This document shows positions 24,892 through 34,600 of a stretch of DNA of 39,977 nt, piece by piece; the first letter of the stretch is position 1; the number at the start of each line of letters is the position of its first letter. Location: positions 1-39,977 of IMG/VR virus record IMGVR_UViG_3300020185_000111. One strand, written 5' to 3'. A program made the position numbers and the translations under genes. Origin of the DNA: a virus. Below the pieces are notes generated by a model. That model saw nothing but the letters and a program-made list of their open reading frames with translations, had not been told where the DNA came from and searched no databases.

Positions 24892-25326
24892 ATGTATATA
24901 TTAGTAAATAACGGTGTAGCTGCATCTTACTCAATCACGCAGCTAAAGAAAGACAATCCAAATACCAGTTTCCCTAAAGAACCTACTGAGGAACTACTGG
25001 CTACGTATGGTGTGTATATCTGCACTAACGAGCCACAACCTGACTACGATGAATCAATAGAGCGTCTTATATTGGGGGATCCTGTTCTAGTAGATGGAAG
25101 TTGGGTACGAAAGTGGACTACTGTTCCTATTCCAGAGGAAGAACTAGCATTAAGTGTTCGTAATGAGAGAGACCGTTTGCTTACCGAGTCAGATTGGACA
25201 CAAGTGTCTGACTCACCCTTATTTCAGGATTCAGCTTGGCTATCATACCGAACTGAGTTAAGAGACATAACGGATCAAGATGGGTTTCCTTACTCTGTAG
25301 TTTGGCCTGTGATACCTCAGTCATAA
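24892..25326 (+). CDS. Tail-assembly chaperone-like protein
   Basis: I start at ATG 24892, with agaagaggt about 10 nt upstream, rather than the earlier ATG 24838 inside the previous gene. The 144-residue product ends in the pattern NERDRLLTESDWTQ..DSPL....W..YR.ELRDI..Q.GFP..VVWP..P, which is the C-terminal domain of Phage_tail_APC-type chaperones found at the ends of fibre operons. The N-terminal half is a small alpha/beta domain. Such proteins assist fibre folding or tail assembly. The gene ends the tail block, before a new promoter. Confidence 0.75.
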   Translation: MYILVNNGVAASYSITQLKKDNPNTSFPKEPTEELLATYGVYICTNEPQPDYDESIERLILGDPVLVDGSWVRKWTTVPIPEEELALSVRNERDRLLTESDWTQVSDSPLFQDSAWLSYRTELRDITDQDGFPYSVVWPVIPQS

Positions 25327-25351
25327 TAATAATAATAATGTAATTTAGTAC

Positions 25352-25380
25352 TTGACAAACCTTACAAACCAGTGTATAAT
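25352..25380 (+). promoter_or_regulatory. Sigma70-type promoter for the internal virion genes
   Basis: TTGACA at 25352-25357 and TATAAT at 25375-25380 are both perfect matches with a 17-base spacer, and TAGTAC precedes the -35 as at 15401. The expected start near 25387 leaves about 100 nt before the first gene. Confidence 0.85.
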
Positions 25381-25386
25381 AACTTT

Positions 25387-25488
25387 AAGGTTTCCGAGGG
25401 TGTATATAGTATACTAATAGTATTCTAAGGGTACTTAATACCTAAGTATTAATAATAACTAAGTATCTAATACAATAAGGATATATCA
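25387..25488 (+). promoter_or_regulatory. Leader of the internal virion operon
   Basis: This is an AT-rich leader without an open frame. TACTTA and TAAGTA (25434-25450 region) form a 6-bp hairpin with a 5-base loop, and CTAAGTAT occurs at 25442 and 25459. aagg lies about 10 nt before the ATG. There is no terminator-like T-run. Confidence 0.4.
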
Positions 25489-27438
25489 ATGAGAGATACC
25501 ATGTATAACCCTTTCAGTACATATGAGGCTAAGATATGTCGTATGCCATCTGAAGCTGGGTACGGTGTTAACGCTAGTGACTACTCGTATGCTAGTCGTC
25601 ACGCGGAGCTTCGTAAGCAACAAGCGGCTAGAAACCAACGTATAGCTGACGAGAAGGCTAAGCAAGATAGACTTGCTAGAGAGGCTCAGCAGAGGAACGC
25701 TAAAGCTGCTGCTGACAAGAGGGCTAGGGATGCTGCTGCTAAGAAGGCTAGCGATGCTGCTGCCAGTAGGGCTAGGGAGGCTGCTGCTAAGAAGGCTAGA
25801 GATGATGCTGCAGCAAAAGCTGCTGCTGCTGCTAGAGCTGCAGAGGCTAAGAAGAAGCAGGAAGCTGAAGCACGGGCTAAGTTGATTAAGAAGCAATCAG
25901 ATGAAATGATGTTACAAGCTGTAACTGATCCTGGGTCTATGTTTGGTAAAGCTGATGTCGCTACTATAAACTCTAATGAAGCTGGTACTAACATAGATGA
26001 AGGTACTGGTCAACTAACTGGTGATGCTCCACAGATAAGTACACCAGACAACTTTGATGCTGCTACTGTAGAAGCATCTACTGTATCAGATGATGTTAGT
26101 TCAGCACTAGAGGACGTTAACGCAGTCCAAGGTACTGTATCAGATGATTCCTTAGCTGAAGCTGCTACGTTAGACCCTACTGAGTTAGCTCAGTTGGATC
26201 TTGAAGCTACGACTATAGATGAGGCTCAGAAGGTAGCTGATACCGATGACCGTGTTCTAGAAGATGGTGAGCTATTAGAAGGCTCCTCTGTTGATATGTC
26301 GAAGGTAGACGAAGCGTTAGACTTCGAAGCTGCTCAAGCTACAGCGTCTAAGCAAGCTACAGTTCAAGGTCAAATGGAAGACTTGATGGAGGACTTTGAG
26401 GGTGGCAACACACCAGCATGGGCCTCAGGAGCTATGAGAGCTGCTACTGCGGCTATGGCTGCTAGGGGTCTAGCTGCGTCCTCTATAGCTGGTCAAGCCA
26501 TTGTACAGGCTACTATGGAGTCTGCACTACCTATTGCACTGCAAGATGCTCAGACTCATGCATCCTTTGAGATGCAGAACCTATCTAATAGACAACAGAC
26601 TGCTATGTTTGCAGCTGAGCAACGTGCTAACTTCTTAGGTATGCAGTTTACACAGGAGTTCCAAACTAGGGTACAGAACGCAGCTAAGATTAGTGACATT
26701 GCTAATATGAACTTCACAGCTGAACAACAGGTTGCCTTAGAGAATGCTAGACTAGCACAGACTGTAGACTTAGCTAATATGAATGCTGTTAATGCTAAGA
26801 TGATGGCTGATGCTGCTGCTATGTCTCAAGTTGAGCTTACTAACCTAAGTAACAGACAGCAGGCTGCGATACAGAACGCTAACGCTTTCCTAGCTATGGA
26901 TATGGCTAACACAGAGCTTATGCAACAAACAGAGATGTTTAAAGCACAGTCAGTTATACAAGGTCTCTTCACTGACCAAGCTGCTGAGAACGCTGCCAAG
27001 CAGTTTAATGCTGCTAGTGAGAACCAGACTAATCAGTTCTTTGCTAATATGGCTAATGAAGTCCAGAAGTTCAACGCTGGTATGACAGTACAACGGGATC
27101 AGTTCAATGCTCAGAACGCTCTAATCGTTGCTCAAGCTAACGCACAGTGGAGACAGAACGCCTCCGTAGCTAACGCAGCTGCTCAAAATGCTGCTAACCT
27201 TCAACACGCCCAAGCTGCTAACGGTATGACGATGGGTGCTATTGATCAGATATGGCAACGAGAACGTGACTTGATGGATAACTCTTTCCGTCAGTCTGAG
27301 TCGGCATCTGACCGTGCCTTAAGTGTATTCCTTGCTGAATTGCAAATGGATATGCAACGTGAATTGGCAGGTGATCAAGCTGATGCTGATGAGAAGGCTT
27401 CTAAAGGTTACCTATACGCTAGACTAGCGGGTATATAA
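25489..27438 (+). CDS. TolA-like Ala/Lys-rich internal virion protein
   Basis: The product is 649 residues. Residues about 54-131 are an almost pure Ala/Lys/Arg/Glu helix with repeated AREAAAKKARD units, like the long helix of TolA. Residues about 358-577 are Asn/Gln/Ala-rich with recurring NLSNRQQxAxxxAxxxA and QNAAxxxxxANMN segments, predicting a long stalk or coiled coil. There is no signal peptide or membrane helix. First of four genes after the promoter at 25352, it matches the internal core or ejection proteins of podoviruses, which enter the host envelope at infection. Function is inferred from composition and position. Confidence 0.7.
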   Translation: MRDTMYNPFSTYEAKICRMPSEAGYGVNASDYSYASRHAELRKQQAARNQRIADEKAKQDRLAREAQQRNAKAAADKRARDAAAKKASDAAASRAREAAAKKARDDAAAKAAAAARAAEAKKKQEAEARAKLIKKQSDEMMLQAVTDPGSMFGKADVATINSNEAGTNIDEGTGQLTGDAPQISTPDNFDAATVEASTVSDDVSSALEDVNAVQGTVSDDSLAEAATLDPTELAQLDLEATTIDEAQKVADTDDRVLEDGELLEGSSVDMSKVDEALDFEAAQATASKQATVQGQMEDLMEDFEGGNTPAWASGAMRAATAAMAARGLAASSIAGQAIVQATMESALPIALQDAQTHASFEMQNLSNRQQTAMFAAEQRANFLGMQFTQEFQTRVQNAAKISDIANMNFTAEQQVALENARLAQTVDLANMNAVNAKMMADAAAMSQVELTNLSNRQQAAIQNANAFLAMDMANTELMQQTEMFKAQSVIQGLFTDQAAENAAKQFNAASENQTNQFFANMANEVQKFNAGMTVQRDQFNAQNALIVAQANAQWRQNASVANAAAQNAANLQHAQAANGMTMGAIDQIWQRERDLMDNSFRQSESASDRALSVFLAELQMDMQRELAGDQADADEKASKGYLYARLAGI

Positions 27439-27451
27439 GGGATTATAAGTA

Positions 27452-28156
27452 ATGTCAGGATTGAACTACAAAGAGAACCTTGAGAGAGCAAGAGAGCATA
27501 CAATGAACAATCGTTCTAAGTTTGCTGCTCCTGTGGCTGCTGAGCAAGTAGAAAAGGTGCAAGAGGGTCTTATGCGTCCTATGGCTAGGCCAGAACCTAA
27601 AGAAACATCAGGTGGTATGGCAGGTGGTGTAGGTCTCGCAATGATGGAGAATATACAGGACTCCAAAGAACAAGCCTTTAAAGATAAGAGAAAGAAGGAA
27701 GCCCAAGCCTTTGAAGATGAGAAAGCTGCTTCTGACTTTGGCACTATAGAGGGTCTTGAGGGTTTCTCTAAGAAGATGATGATGTCGGAGTCAGGTGGTG
27801 ACACAGGTATTCAGATCACCCTTGAGGACGGTAGGACAATGACAGGAGCATTTCAGTTTGGCGATGCTCGTCTTAAAGACTACAAGAAAGCTACAGGTAA
27901 GTCCTTTACTACTGAGGAGTTTAGACTTAATCCTTCATTACAGAATCAAGTCTTTAGTTGGCACTTGAAGGATATAGACAGGGTTATAGACTCCCTAAAA
28001 GGGTCTAACACCTATAATAGAGATGGCTTACGTGCCGTTGCACACTTAGGTGGTACTACTGGACTCCGTAAGTACGTTAGTTCTAAAGGGCAGTACAACC
28101 CATCTGATAAGTTTGGTACTTCTCTTTCAGCCTACTATAACAAGTTTAGTAATTAA
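27452..28156 (+). CDS. Virion-associated peptidoglycan lyase/lysozyme-like protein
   Basis: The product is 234 residues. Residues about 108-234 resemble a lytic transglycosylase or lysozyme fold: a glutamate in SESGGD (E113) as probable catalytic acid, GAFQFGDARL (132-141), a helical WH-x-x-DI-x-x-VI stretch and AHLGGTTGLRKYV (197-209). The N-terminal 100 residues are helical and charged, with GLMRPMARPEPKE at 39-51. Proteins of this kind in podovirus heads open the cell wall for DNA entry. It is the second gene of the internal virion operon. Soluble, no signal peptide, so it would be delivered from the virion. Chemistry (hydrolase or lyase) is not decided. Confidence 0.78.
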   Translation: MSGLNYKENLERAREHTMNNRSKFAAPVAAEQVEKVQEGLMRPMARPEPKETSGGMAGGVGLAMMENIQDSKEQAFKDKRKKEAQAFEDEKAASDFGTIEGLEGFSKKMMMSESGGDTGIQITLEDGRTMTGAFQFGDARLKDYKKATGKSFTTEEFRLNPSLQNQVFSWHLKDIDRVIDSLKGSNTYNRDGLRAVAHLGGTTGLRKYVSSKGQYNPSDKFGTSLSAYYNKFSN

Positions 28157-28182
28157 TAATAATATAAGAAGGAACTTGGTTA

Positions 28183-28731
28183 ATGCCACAGATATTCCCA
28201 GGACAGAGCCTTACAGCTGAGCCTAAGAACGCACCCTATGAGAATCCTCCTGAGATGAATAAACCAGAAGAGGCTATACTTTGGCATCTAGAACGTATCT
28301 CAACTAAAGAGCGTACTGAGGCTTTAATAGACCTTATGGAACTAGACTCATCTGTTGTAGAGTTAACAGAAGGTATCTTGAGAGCTGCTGTTATGGAAGG
28401 ACGTCATAGCATTGACATATCTCTTATCATTGCTCCTATTCTACATGAAACCATTAAGACTATAGCAGACAGAGCAGGCATTGAATACGAAGAAGGTTTC
28501 CCAGATGACTCTGAAGAGAAAGCTGCCTTAGATTACGTCATAAACAACAAGCGTATCATTAAGGAGTTAGAGCGTCTTGAGGAGACAACTGGTGAGGAGT
28601 ATACAGACTTTGTAGACCCCTCCGATAAAGACATGAAGGATATAACTCCTGAATCAGAGGATACTCTGAAGGAAACAAAAGGGTTGATGGCACGTCCCAA
28701 ATCCAAGGAAATAGAAGGTGATATGGTATGA
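28183..28731 (+). CDS. Small acidic helical protein of the internal virion operon
   Basis: The product is 182 residues, acidic and helical with no membrane segment. The first residues (IFPGQSLTAEPKNAPYENPPEMNKPEEAILWHL) are a pattern I recall from marine podovirus genes next to internal virion proteins. The C-terminus carries GLMARPKSKEIEGDM, similar to the motif in the preceding gene. Its TGA overlaps the ATG of the next gene (ATGAG), so the two are translated together. It may bridge or chaperone the larger internal proteins; no function is known. Confidence 0.65.
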   Translation: MPQIFPGQSLTAEPKNAPYENPPEMNKPEEAILWHLERISTKERTEALIDLMELDSSVVELTEGILRAAVMEGRHSIDISLIIAPILHETIKTIADRAGIEYEEGFPDDSEEKAALDYVINNKRIIKELERLEETTGEEYTDFVDPSDKDMKDITPESEDTLKETKGLMARPKSKEIEGDMV

Positions 28732-31679
28732 GTTTCTGGGCAGGTATCGCAAAAGGTGTAGAGGCTAACGAAAGAGAACGTCAGATTGATGAAACACGGG
28801 ACGAACGTAGAGCTGAGCGTCAAGAAGCTCAAGAATGGCGTGAATCGCAGTTTAAGTACCAACAGAAGAGGGACGGCATTGTAGATGCTAGAGCAGATGC
28901 TGCCTTAGCGGAGAATGAGCGAAGGTATGAAGACGCTCAGGCTTTGAATAGTTTTAACCAATCCATGAAGATCGCATCGATGGTAGGTAGTCTAGGTCTT
29001 CCCTCTGGTGCTCTTTCAGCTTTCGCTTCACCTGGAAATGGTGAGACTAACGTGCGTGTGAGTGGACCTCCTGGGGCTTCACCTACGCCTAGTGCTACTT
29101 CTGTTGCTGGTGGGGGACGTCTTACTCCAAAAGAAACCCGACAAGTAGCTAATCTTATTAATAACATAGACATAAAGAGCTTAGATGAAAACTCCGCTGA
29201 AGCAGAGTTCTGGGGGAAGGCTGTCCAAGACCCTAGTACTCTTTTACAGTGGGAGAAATGGAGGAACGATAATAACGCGAAGAACCCAAGTAACCACATT
29301 GCTCTAGAAGACTTACCTAAATTCATTAAGATAACTGGTGTTGCTGAAGCTTCAGGTCAAGATGGTTTTAAGGCTCTAAATGAGTTTTTACAAGACAGTG
29401 ACTCTGTAATAAAGGACCCCGAAGGGTTTCTAAAGGCTATGGAAAGTGCTAAAGCTTGGACACCTTTTCAAGTATACTTTGAAACTAAAGCAAGTCCGCT
29501 CACATATAAAGCCAAAAATGATCAAAAGCTCTATGCTACAAGCCTTATAGAGAATACGATGGCAAAACTCTATGCTGCTAGGGAAATGGGAATTAATCCT
29601 GAAGAAGTTCGGTTTGCGAGTACTGTAATAGGTACCAATGAAGCATCGACACCTTTTGCTATTCTTGATGGTATTGCATCTCAAGGTCTCGATTCATCAG
29701 TTGGCCTTTTCAAAGCTGCAAACCTTATTATAAGAGACCCTGACACGCCAGATAAGTATATAGCTGTTGGTGATCTTATACTAAGACAAGGAGATATGAA
29801 CGTAAAAGACAACGCTCTTCTTAATAGCTACACACCTGTACTTGCTACGCGCCTCTATGTTGATGAACTAAACGGTGTAAGCAATGAAGGTACTGGTACT
29901 GGTACTGTTACTGGTAATGGTGCTGTTACTACTGATGCTGTTACTACTGGTACTGGGGCTGATATTGGTGCTAATATTGGTGCTAATATTGATGCTACTG
30001 CTGTTAATACTGGTACTACTACTACTGGTACTGGTGCTGTTAATACTGGTACTACTACTACTGGTACTGGTGCTGTTACTAATCTTAATGAAGATAATAC
30101 AGTTAAGATCAAATCTACTGATCTAGAAGGTAATCCTCTGCCAGCTGAACAAATGGCAGATATAGTACAAAATACAGACAACATTGATACTTTCAGGTAT
30201 ATAGACTTTGGAGATGGTAAGGGTCTTCGTACGAACCCCTACTTTGTCGATCCAATACCTGCTAACGCTGCCCCTGCTCTTGGGGAAGTACCTGCTAAAG
30301 CTGCCCCTGCTCTTGGGGAAGTACCTAAGCCTGACAGCATCCCTGTAGCAGAAGTAGACCCTAGAACAGGTGTGGCTCCTATCGGTGAAGTTATGGCGGG
30401 TGCACGGTCTGAATTACGTGAGAATCCTGAGTTAGATGCTGATGTAATGTCTGCACTAGAAAGTATAAACACTAATGAGGGTGTCAATGCTAATTCTATA
30501 GCAGTTCTTGAGGCTCTTGTTGAGAAGCATGGTGAAGAGGCTGTTGAGTTGAATATGTCTAGGGTGTTAGCTGCGAAAGGGTTAACTATGGAAGACCTTA
30601 GAGACTATATATACTCTTCACTTACACCAGCAGCTACAGGTAATACAATTCCTTCCCCATATAACGAGAGGTATGATGAAGAACCTTACTTTGAAGACAC
30701 TGTAGGCCAAGAGGGTTTGAAGGCTCTAGTTGAGAGTGTTGATAACATTAGCCCTGCGATGTCTGCCTTTGACGAAGCCTTAGCGAAACGCCCAAGCTTA
30801 GCTTCTAGAATTGCCGATGTAGCTGGTGATGTTGTTAAAGGTGTTAAAAGCACTGGTAACGCTGCAATAGGAGCTGTACTGAGGGATCAAGGTTTTGGAG
30901 CTTTAGCTACATCTTTTGAGGAATCTGCATTGACGGATCAGCAGATAGCTCAGGCAATGATTATGAAAGCAGAACCTTACAATAGAGAGGCAGCTAATAG
31001 ACCCTTAACTATAGCGCAACCTGATAATGGGTTCCAACAACAAACAGAAACAGGTAGGGCTGCTCCTCTTAGAGAAGCTGCTACAGGTGAGACTGCCTAT
31101 CAAAACCCAAGGGATGCTGATGGAGAGCCTTTCTTTGAAGATGGACCTTTGAACCCTGTAACAGATATTGCTGATGACATTGATGGTCAATTATCTGAAG
31201 TTGATAATGCTCAAAGTAAGTTGAATGAAAGACTTACTGAGATAGGTGAAGCTAAAGTAGCAGATGCACTTTCTAAAGTTCAAGTGTTATCTGAAGAAGT
31301 TATTGATGTAGCTGTTGAGACTCTTGAAGACAGTATTGAAGGTACCTATGGTAATGGTAAGCCTGTTATAGCTGCTGTACTAAGAAACCAAGGTTTAGGT
31401 GCTTTAGCTACGGCTATTGAGGAGTCTGATCTAACAGACCAACAGATAGCTCAGACACTGATTCTCTCAGCTAACCGTATGTCAAGACCTGCGGAGACAC
31501 TTGATGAGAATAACATCATTACAGACCGTAAAGGATTAGGTAGCAGAGCTAAATCTATGTTTGGTGGTGAGAAAGATACCGTAGAGAGAGGAATAGATGA
31601 CGGAGAGATAACAGGTCCATCTCGTTTAAGAGATGTTTCTGGTGCTCTTGATTCTAAACTCCCTGATTTCCTTAAGTAA
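28728..31679 (+). CDS. Large internal virion protein with low-complexity repeats
   Basis: The product is 983 residues. Residues about 10-75 are a strongly charged helix (ERERQIDETRDERRAERQEAQ). Residues 386-453 are Gly/Thr/Asn-rich tandem repeats, residues 511-533 carry two APALGEV units, and the C-terminal 340 residues hold a divergent duplication: about 646-749 and 794-916 share FEDG/FEDT, AVLR(D/N)QG(F/L)GALAT and L-TDQQIAQ. No enzyme motif is seen. Position between the lyase-like protein and the ejection-like protein suggests a core or channel component. Copy number and location in the virion are unknown. Confidence 0.7.
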   Translation: MSFWAGIAKGVEANERERQIDETRDERRAERQEAQEWRESQFKYQQKRDGIVDARADAALAENERRYEDAQALNSFNQSMKIASMVGSLGLPSGALSAFASPGNGETNVRVSGPPGASPTPSATSVAGGGRLTPKETRQVANLINNIDIKSLDENSAEAEFWGKAVQDPSTLLQWEKWRNDNNAKNPSNHIALEDLPKFIKITGVAEASGQDGFKALNEFLQDSDSVIKDPEGFLKAMESAKAWTPFQVYFETKASPLTYKAKNDQKLYATSLIENTMAKLYAAREMGINPEEVRFASTVIGTNEASTPFAILDGIASQGLDSSVGLFKAANLIIRDPDTPDKYIAVGDLILRQGDMNVKDNALLNSYTPVLATRLYVDELNGVSNEGTGTGTVTGNGAVTTDAVTTGTGADIGANIGANIDATAVNTGTTTTGTGAVNTGTTTTGTGAVTNLNEDNTVKIKSTDLEGNPLPAEQMADIVQNTDNIDTFRYIDFGDGKGLRTNPYFVDPIPANAAPALGEVPAKAAPALGEVPKPDSIPVAEVDPRTGVAPIGEVMAGARSELRENPELDADVMSALESINTNEGVNANSIAVLEALVEKHGEEAVELNMSRVLAAKGLTMEDLRDYIYSSLTPAATGNTIPSPYNERYDEEPYFEDTVGQEGLKALVESVDNISPAMSAFDEALAKRPSLASRIADVAGDVVKGVKSTGNAAIGAVLRDQGFGALATSFEESALTDQQIAQAMIMKAEPYNREAANRPLTIAQPDNGFQQQTETGRAAPLREAATGETAYQNPRDADGEPFFEDGPLNPVTDIADDIDGQLSEVDNAQSKLNERLTEIGEAKVADALSKVQVLSEEVIDVAVETLEDSIEGTYGNGKPVIAAVLRNQGLGALATAIEESDLTDQQIAQTLILSANRMSRPAETLDENNIITDRKGLGSRAKSMFGGEKDTVERGIDDGEITGPSRLRDVSGALDSKLPDFLK
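30006..30077 (+). repeat. 36-bp perfect tandem repeat, two copies
   Basis: Two identical 36-nt units (30006-30041, 30042-30077) encode NTGTTTTGTGAV twice. Flanking Gly/Thr/Asn codon repeats extend from about 29886. The short period and perfect identity point to recent slippage in the 983-residue protein gene. Confidence 0.85.
30261..30326 (+). repeat. 33-bp tandem repeat, two copies
   Basis: Two units (30261-30293, 30294-30326), identical apart from one base by my reading, encode A-N/K-AAPALGEVP. Each contains cccc/gggg able to form a small hairpin. They keep the reading frame of the host gene. Confidence 0.85.
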
Positions 31680-31693
31680 GAAGAGGTATACTA

Positions 31694-34600
31694 ATGACAA
31701 TGCGTCTTGATGAAGAACAGCAAGATACCTTCAACCCAGTTAACGTAAGTAGAGAACGGACAGAGCTAGGGAAGCCTATCAGTCTTGCTGACTCTATGGA
31801 TAATCTGTTCCCTGTCGTTGAGGGAGAAGATAAAGAAGGGGAGGTAGTAGTACCTGAAGAACCTCAGGTACAGGCAGAGGCAGTAGTACCTGAAGAACCT
31901 GTAACCTCTCAGTTAGACTCTATGTTCCCTGTTGTTGAAGAAGAAGAAGAAATACCTGTAACTGCAGAACTTAAGGTACAAGAATCAATAGTAGAAGAAC
32001 CTATAGACTCTCAATTAGACTCTATATTCCCTGTTGCTGAAGGTACTCCATCACCTATAGTAGAGACTGCCCCAGTAGATACACGGAGTGCTCTAGAGAT
32101 AGCTATGGAAGAAGAGAAAGCACTAGGTGGTGGTACTTCTGAAGATGAGTATGCTGCCTATGCTACTGAAATGCTCCCAGAAGGTGTTGAGGCAGGTTCG
32201 TACTCTCCTGATGATATAGCTGGTAATGAGGCTCTGTACGGTGTAGTTAAGGACTACATGACAGATAAGATAGGGGTACGCGCTGTTAAGACTTACAGTA
32301 AAGAGGAGCTAGTCGATACATTCTTACAGAGTCGCCGTAATGTAGCTATGTCTGGTAACATATGGAGCGTAGGCTCAGAGGTTGACTATCTTGTTAAGAT
32401 CAGCGATGACGAGACCAAGATGAGAAACGCTGCTGCTGCGTATGTTCTTTATGAGAGCATGGCTGGTATTACTTCTGATGATTACAGTTGGGGTGAACTA
32501 GGTCAATCATCTTGGGATGTTATACAGGGTATTGCTACAGACCCAATGACATACCTATCCCTTGGCTTTGGTAAAGTAGCTGGTGCTGGTTTTACTAAGC
32601 TTGGTTCTGACATACTTAACAAGCAGGTTATGAGTCATGCTATGAAGGGCTTAGCTAAGGGTATGTCTAAGGAGGCTGTTAAGGGACAAAGCAAGAATAT
32701 AGCACTTAAAGCTGGTTTAGAAACTGCTGAACAACAAGCTAAGAGTATAGCTAAGTTCACTGCTCAGAATGTAAATAAGACAGGCTTAGAGAAGTTAGCG
32801 AGTCGTGAAGGTGTACGTGAGGTTATAGCTACTGTTGCCTTTGATGCTGCTGCTGGTTCTCTGTCTGAGTATTTATATCAAACTACACTAGTAGACAGTG
32901 GTGTTCAGGAAGACATCAACAAGTACTCTGTCGGTATGGCTGCTGTAGCTACTTTAGTTATTGGAGGTGCTGTCGGTGCCCGTGTTGCTACTAGAGGTTT
33001 TAGTAAGACAGCCCTACCTAATCAGGACGTAGTTGCTGGGTCACCTAAGGTTGCTATTAAGAGGCTACAAACTTCTATAGATGCGCACCTACAGGATGTT
33101 AAGAAGAATAAACCAAAGAGGAGAGTAGTTAAGACTTCCTTTGAAGGTAAGAAGAGTAGAGCTGAGAATACAAAGCTAAGCACTGAGTTTGATACCTTCT
33201 TTGACGAGTTCTTACTGGGTGTATCTGAGACGCTACCAGATGGTTCGGTTAGGACTTTACGTAAGGGTCTTGCTCACGTTATGCAAGAGGAGGGTTTCTA
33301 CAGAAGGACAGGTGGTAAGGGTGACGATACAGCCGCTAATCACTTTGCTAACTTCATTAGAGCTAACTTTACTCAAGCAGATATCATAAGGTTGATTAAG
33401 TCTGGTGAGGATCAGATAGGAAAACGTATGAGAGGCTTCACTGACTCATCCAAAAACCCTCTGGGTACCTACAAGACAGGACCCATGAAGAAGCAACCTA
33501 AGTACCCTACTCCTTCACAATTCGCTGATGCCTTTGCTGCTAGAATTAGCAAGCAAGCTGAAGGTATGGGTGTAGTTAGTAAAGCTGCTTCTTTAATAAG
33601 CGCAGATGTACCTACGTTTCAAGTAGAGGCTATGCTTAAAGGTGCTGCTGATCCTAAGCTTCTTAAGAGTAAAGGCGAGCAAACTCTAGGTTCAAAAGCC
33701 TGGAGTTACCTTTCAGACACTACCGTAGCTGTTCAAGGTAGGTATGTACGTTCCTTGGTTTCAAGCCTTTCTACATCTGCTCTAAACGTACTAGGCTACG
33801 GTGTCGTCACCGCTATGGGTACTACGACTGATCTGGTACGTGCTTTTAGTCTATTGGGAGTAGGAGCTGGTCAACAGTTATTAGGAGAGGCTGCTAGTAA
33901 GACTGGTCTTAAGAACATAAGAACAGGTAGTGATCTCATTGAAGCTAACATTAATCGTATTCAACGTTTGTTTGATAGTGACATGACTGCTGAAGCATTT
34001 AACTCTATATCTCTTAAGAGTACTGGTGCCATAGCACGTATGCTACGTGTACAAGGTGGTGGTGTTGACATGGGTAAAAGTGTTGATGACATTGTAGATA
34101 CTACATGGCTTGGTCGTAAGCACGATAAGTTGATAGAGTGGGGACAGTTTGGCACTCTAGTTAAGACTCAAGATATTATGACTAAATCACAAGAGTTTGT
34201 ATTTCAGATGGATAAGGCTCTCCGTGCAGAGTACGGGATGTCTTGGAATAAGTTCTATGGACCGAAGCACACAGAAGCTACTCGTAAGATGAACACAGCT
34301 AGGTATGCAGAGATTGAAGAAGAAGTCGTAGCTACAGTTATGAGAAACACTTTCTCTGAATCTTATGCAAACACAAGTACCATAGCTAAGATGATTGAGG
34401 AAAGCAGAAGGTATCCTTTTGTAGGTATGTACCTTCCTTTTGGTAAGTTCTTCAATAACACTGTTGCATTTACAGCTCGCAATATGCCTATAGGTAACGT
34501 TGCTATAAAGTATATGGGTAGGGACAAGTTTGAGGATATGCCTTGGAGTGAAGTCTGGTCTAGGAATGTAGTATCAGGTGGCTTGTTATACAGCTATGCT

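Noticed and set aside
29884-30126. Leu/Val/Met-rich frame that looks like a membrane protein
   Set aside because: It arises from reading the ggtact repeats of the 983-residue gene in another frame.
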